Of a stretch of DNA of 21,781 nucleotides, positions 20,388 through 21,781 are shown in pieces. The DNA is taken from the NCBI GenBank assembly GCA_027038335.1, contig JALVWI010000314.1, positions 1-21,781 of the forward strand, read 5' to 3'. Position numbers and translations under genes: made by a program. The stretch comes from Campylobacterales bacterium. Lineage in GTDB: Bacteria; Campylobacterota; Campylobacteria; Campylobacterales; JALSKU01. Below the pieces are notes generated by a model. The model saw only the letters and a program-made list of their open reading frames with translations, had not been told where the DNA came from and ran no database searches. Within the stretch, counting starts at the first letter, position 1; every line of letters begins with the position of its first letter.

Positions 20388-21781
20388 ATGGATAAAAAAA
20401 TGTTAAAAAAGATGGCAGATACCATTAGGTTTTTGAGTGCGGATATGATCCAAAGAGCAAATAGCGGACACCCGGGAGTTTGCCTTGGAATGGCAGATGT
20501 TGTTACAGTTTTAAGTTCTCATTTAAAACACAATCCTAAAGATCCTAAATGGTTAAATAGAGATAGGATTGTTTTTAGCGGTGGACATGCTAGTGCTATG
20601 ATATACTCATTTTTATATTTAAGCGGGTATGACTTGAGCTTGGATGATCTTAAAAACTTCAGACAACTTGGAAGTAAAACTCCCGGACATCCTGAATATG
20701 GCGAAGTTCCCGGAGTTGAGATCACAACAGGACCTCTAGGACAAGGTGTGGCAAATGCCGTGGGTTTTTCTCTTGCCTCAAAATATGCCAAAAAATTACT
20801 AAATAGTGAAACAGCCAAGATAATTGATCATAAGGTTTACTGCCTATGCGGTGACGGTGACTTAGAAGAGGGTATAAGCTACGAAGCTTGTGCATTGGCA
20901 GGAAAAAATGAACTTGATAATTTGGTACTTATTTATGACTCCAATAAAATTACTATAGAAGGAAGTACTTCAATAGCTTGGAATGAAAATGTAAAAGAGA
21001 GATTTTTAGCTGCACAGTGGGATGTTTTAGAGATAAATGGAAATGATTATGAAGAGATCGAGAATGCTTTACAAAAAGTAAAAAACCAAACAAAACCTAC
21101 TCTTATCATAGCAAATACTATTATAGCCAAAGGTTCTTGTAGTTTTGAAGGCAAAGCGAGCTCTCATGGTTCACCTTTGGGAGAAGAAGATATAAAATGC
21201 TCTAAAGAAAAAGCCGGTTTTGATCCCGAAAAAGAGTTTTTTGTAGATGAAGATGTGTTAAGTAGATTTAGATGTGCTATTGAAAAAGGTGATTTAGCCC
21301 AAAGAGAGTGGAATAAGCTTTTAAATGAAGCTCCTTTGCTTGAGCAAAATGAAGCACTAAAAGCTCTTTTAGAGCCTGATTTTTCCAAAATCCAGTGGCC
21401 GCAGTTTGAGGCTGGAAGTGAAATAGCAACTAGAGAATCAAATCATACTATACTAAATGCAATAGCTAGGGCAATTCCGGGATTTTTGGGAGGTAGTGCG
21501 GATCTTGCTCCTTCAAATAAGACTCATTTAAAAGATATGGGCGAATTTCCTAATGGAAGAAATATACACTTTGGTATAAGAGAGCATGCGATGGCAGCTA
21601 TCACAAATGCCATAAGTTTGTATGGCCTATTTTTACCTTATGATGCAACATTTTTTGTATTTAGCGACTATATGAAACCCTCTGTCAGACTTGCAGCTTT
21701 GATGGGACTAAAAAGATACTTTATATGGACACATGATAGTATCGGAGTAGGAGAAGATGGTCCTACTCATCAGCCTATAGA
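20388..21781 (+). CDS. tkt: Transketolase, 3' end beyond the window
   Basis: Thiamine-diphosphate enzyme of the non-oxidative pentose phosphate pathway; moves two-carbon units between sugar phosphates. The first 464 codons are present; the window ends inside the frame. Visible: ANSGHPGVCLGMADV (substrate pocket His at about 28), FSGGHASAMIYSFLYLSGY, the ThDP motif CGDGDLEEGISYEACALAG with DSNKITIEG, and in the second domain GSADLAPSNKTH, FGIREHAMAAITNAISLYG (with the catalytic Glu in REH), and HDSIGVGEDGPTHQPIE at the very end. ATG at 20388 is 2 nt after the ispA stop; AAGGAT upstream, within the ispA end, can serve as ribosome-binding site. Confidence 0.96.
   Translation, partial: MDKKMLKKMADTIRFLSADMIQRANSGHPGVCLGMADVVTVLSSHLKHNPKDPKWLNRDRIVFSGGHASAMIYSFLYLSGYDLSLDDLKNFRQLGSKTPGHPEYGEVPGVEITTGPLGQGVANAVGFSLASKYAKKLLNSETAKIIDHKVYCLCGDGDLEEGISYEACALAGKNELDNLVLIYDSNKITIEGSTSIAWNENVKERFLAAQWDVLEINGNDYEEIENALQKVKNQTKPTLIIANTIIAKGSCSFEGKASSHGSPLGEEDIKCSKEKAGFDPEKEFFVDEDVLSRFRCAIEKGDLAQREWNKLLNEAPLLEQNEALKALLEPDFSKIQWPQFEAGSEIATRESNHTILNAIARAIPGFLGGSADLAPSNKTHLKDMGEFPNGRNIHFGIREHAMAAITNAISLYGLFLPYDATFFVFSDYMKPSVRLAALMGLKRYFIWTHDSIGVGEDGPTHQPI

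Overview
The window is AT-rich, with mostly short intergenic gaps and AT-rich codon use throughout. Gene content and order point to Campylobacterota (the former Epsilonproteobacteria, order Campylobacterales). Two blocks match gene orders I recall from that phylum: secG-frr-pyrE with an RDD membrane protein, and ybaB/ebfC - PDZ protein - ispA - tkt. A free-living Sulfurimonas/Sulfurovum-like organism is my guess; no rRNA or tRNA gene is present to test it. No gene-free stretch exceeds about 190 bases, and I saw no CRISPR array, insertion sequence, integrase or prophage gene.

Layout. (1) 3-2961, minus strand: a tightly packed operon, secG, polysaccharide deacetylase, frr, pyrE, RDD protein. 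The deacetylase sits between secG and frr and overlaps both. (2) 3059-3772, plus: a BioC-like methyltransferase whose 3' end overlaps the convergent tamB. (3) 3744-9691, minus: Bax inhibitor-1 family protein, then TamA and TamB, the outer-membrane translocation and assembly module. (4) 9861-17245, plus: a signalling and membrane-motor cluster made of a PAS/HPt-like protein with no phospho-histidine, a 1303-residue hybrid histidine kinase with four receiver-like modules, a single-domain response regulator, a MotA/ExbB-like channel subunit with a long cytoplasmic tail, a 41-codon nested small ORF, and a MotB/OmpA-like subunit. (5) 17433-17774, minus: a small lipoprotein. (6) 17856-21781, plus: panD, ybaB, PDZ protein, ispA and the 5' part of tkt, all touching or overlapping.

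Regions 1, 3 and 6 are mostly housekeeping: pyrimidine synthesis, ribosome recycling, Sec export, outer-membrane assembly, pantothenate and isoprenoid synthesis, pentose phosphates. Region 4 is the accessory candidate. It pairs a phosphorelay with a proton-driven stator-like complex that resembles flagellar MotAB and ZorAB of the Zorya defence system, but without flagellar genes and without ZorC, ZorD or ZorE beside it. My inference is a sensory-controlled envelope-spanning motor whose output is unknown.

DNA structure also stands out. There is a 23-bp perfect inverted repeat between the divergent lipoprotein and panD genes, a 17-bp hairpin just after secG and inside the deacetylase start, and a 12-bp hairpin over the tamA start codon. 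Several genes start with TTG or GTG.
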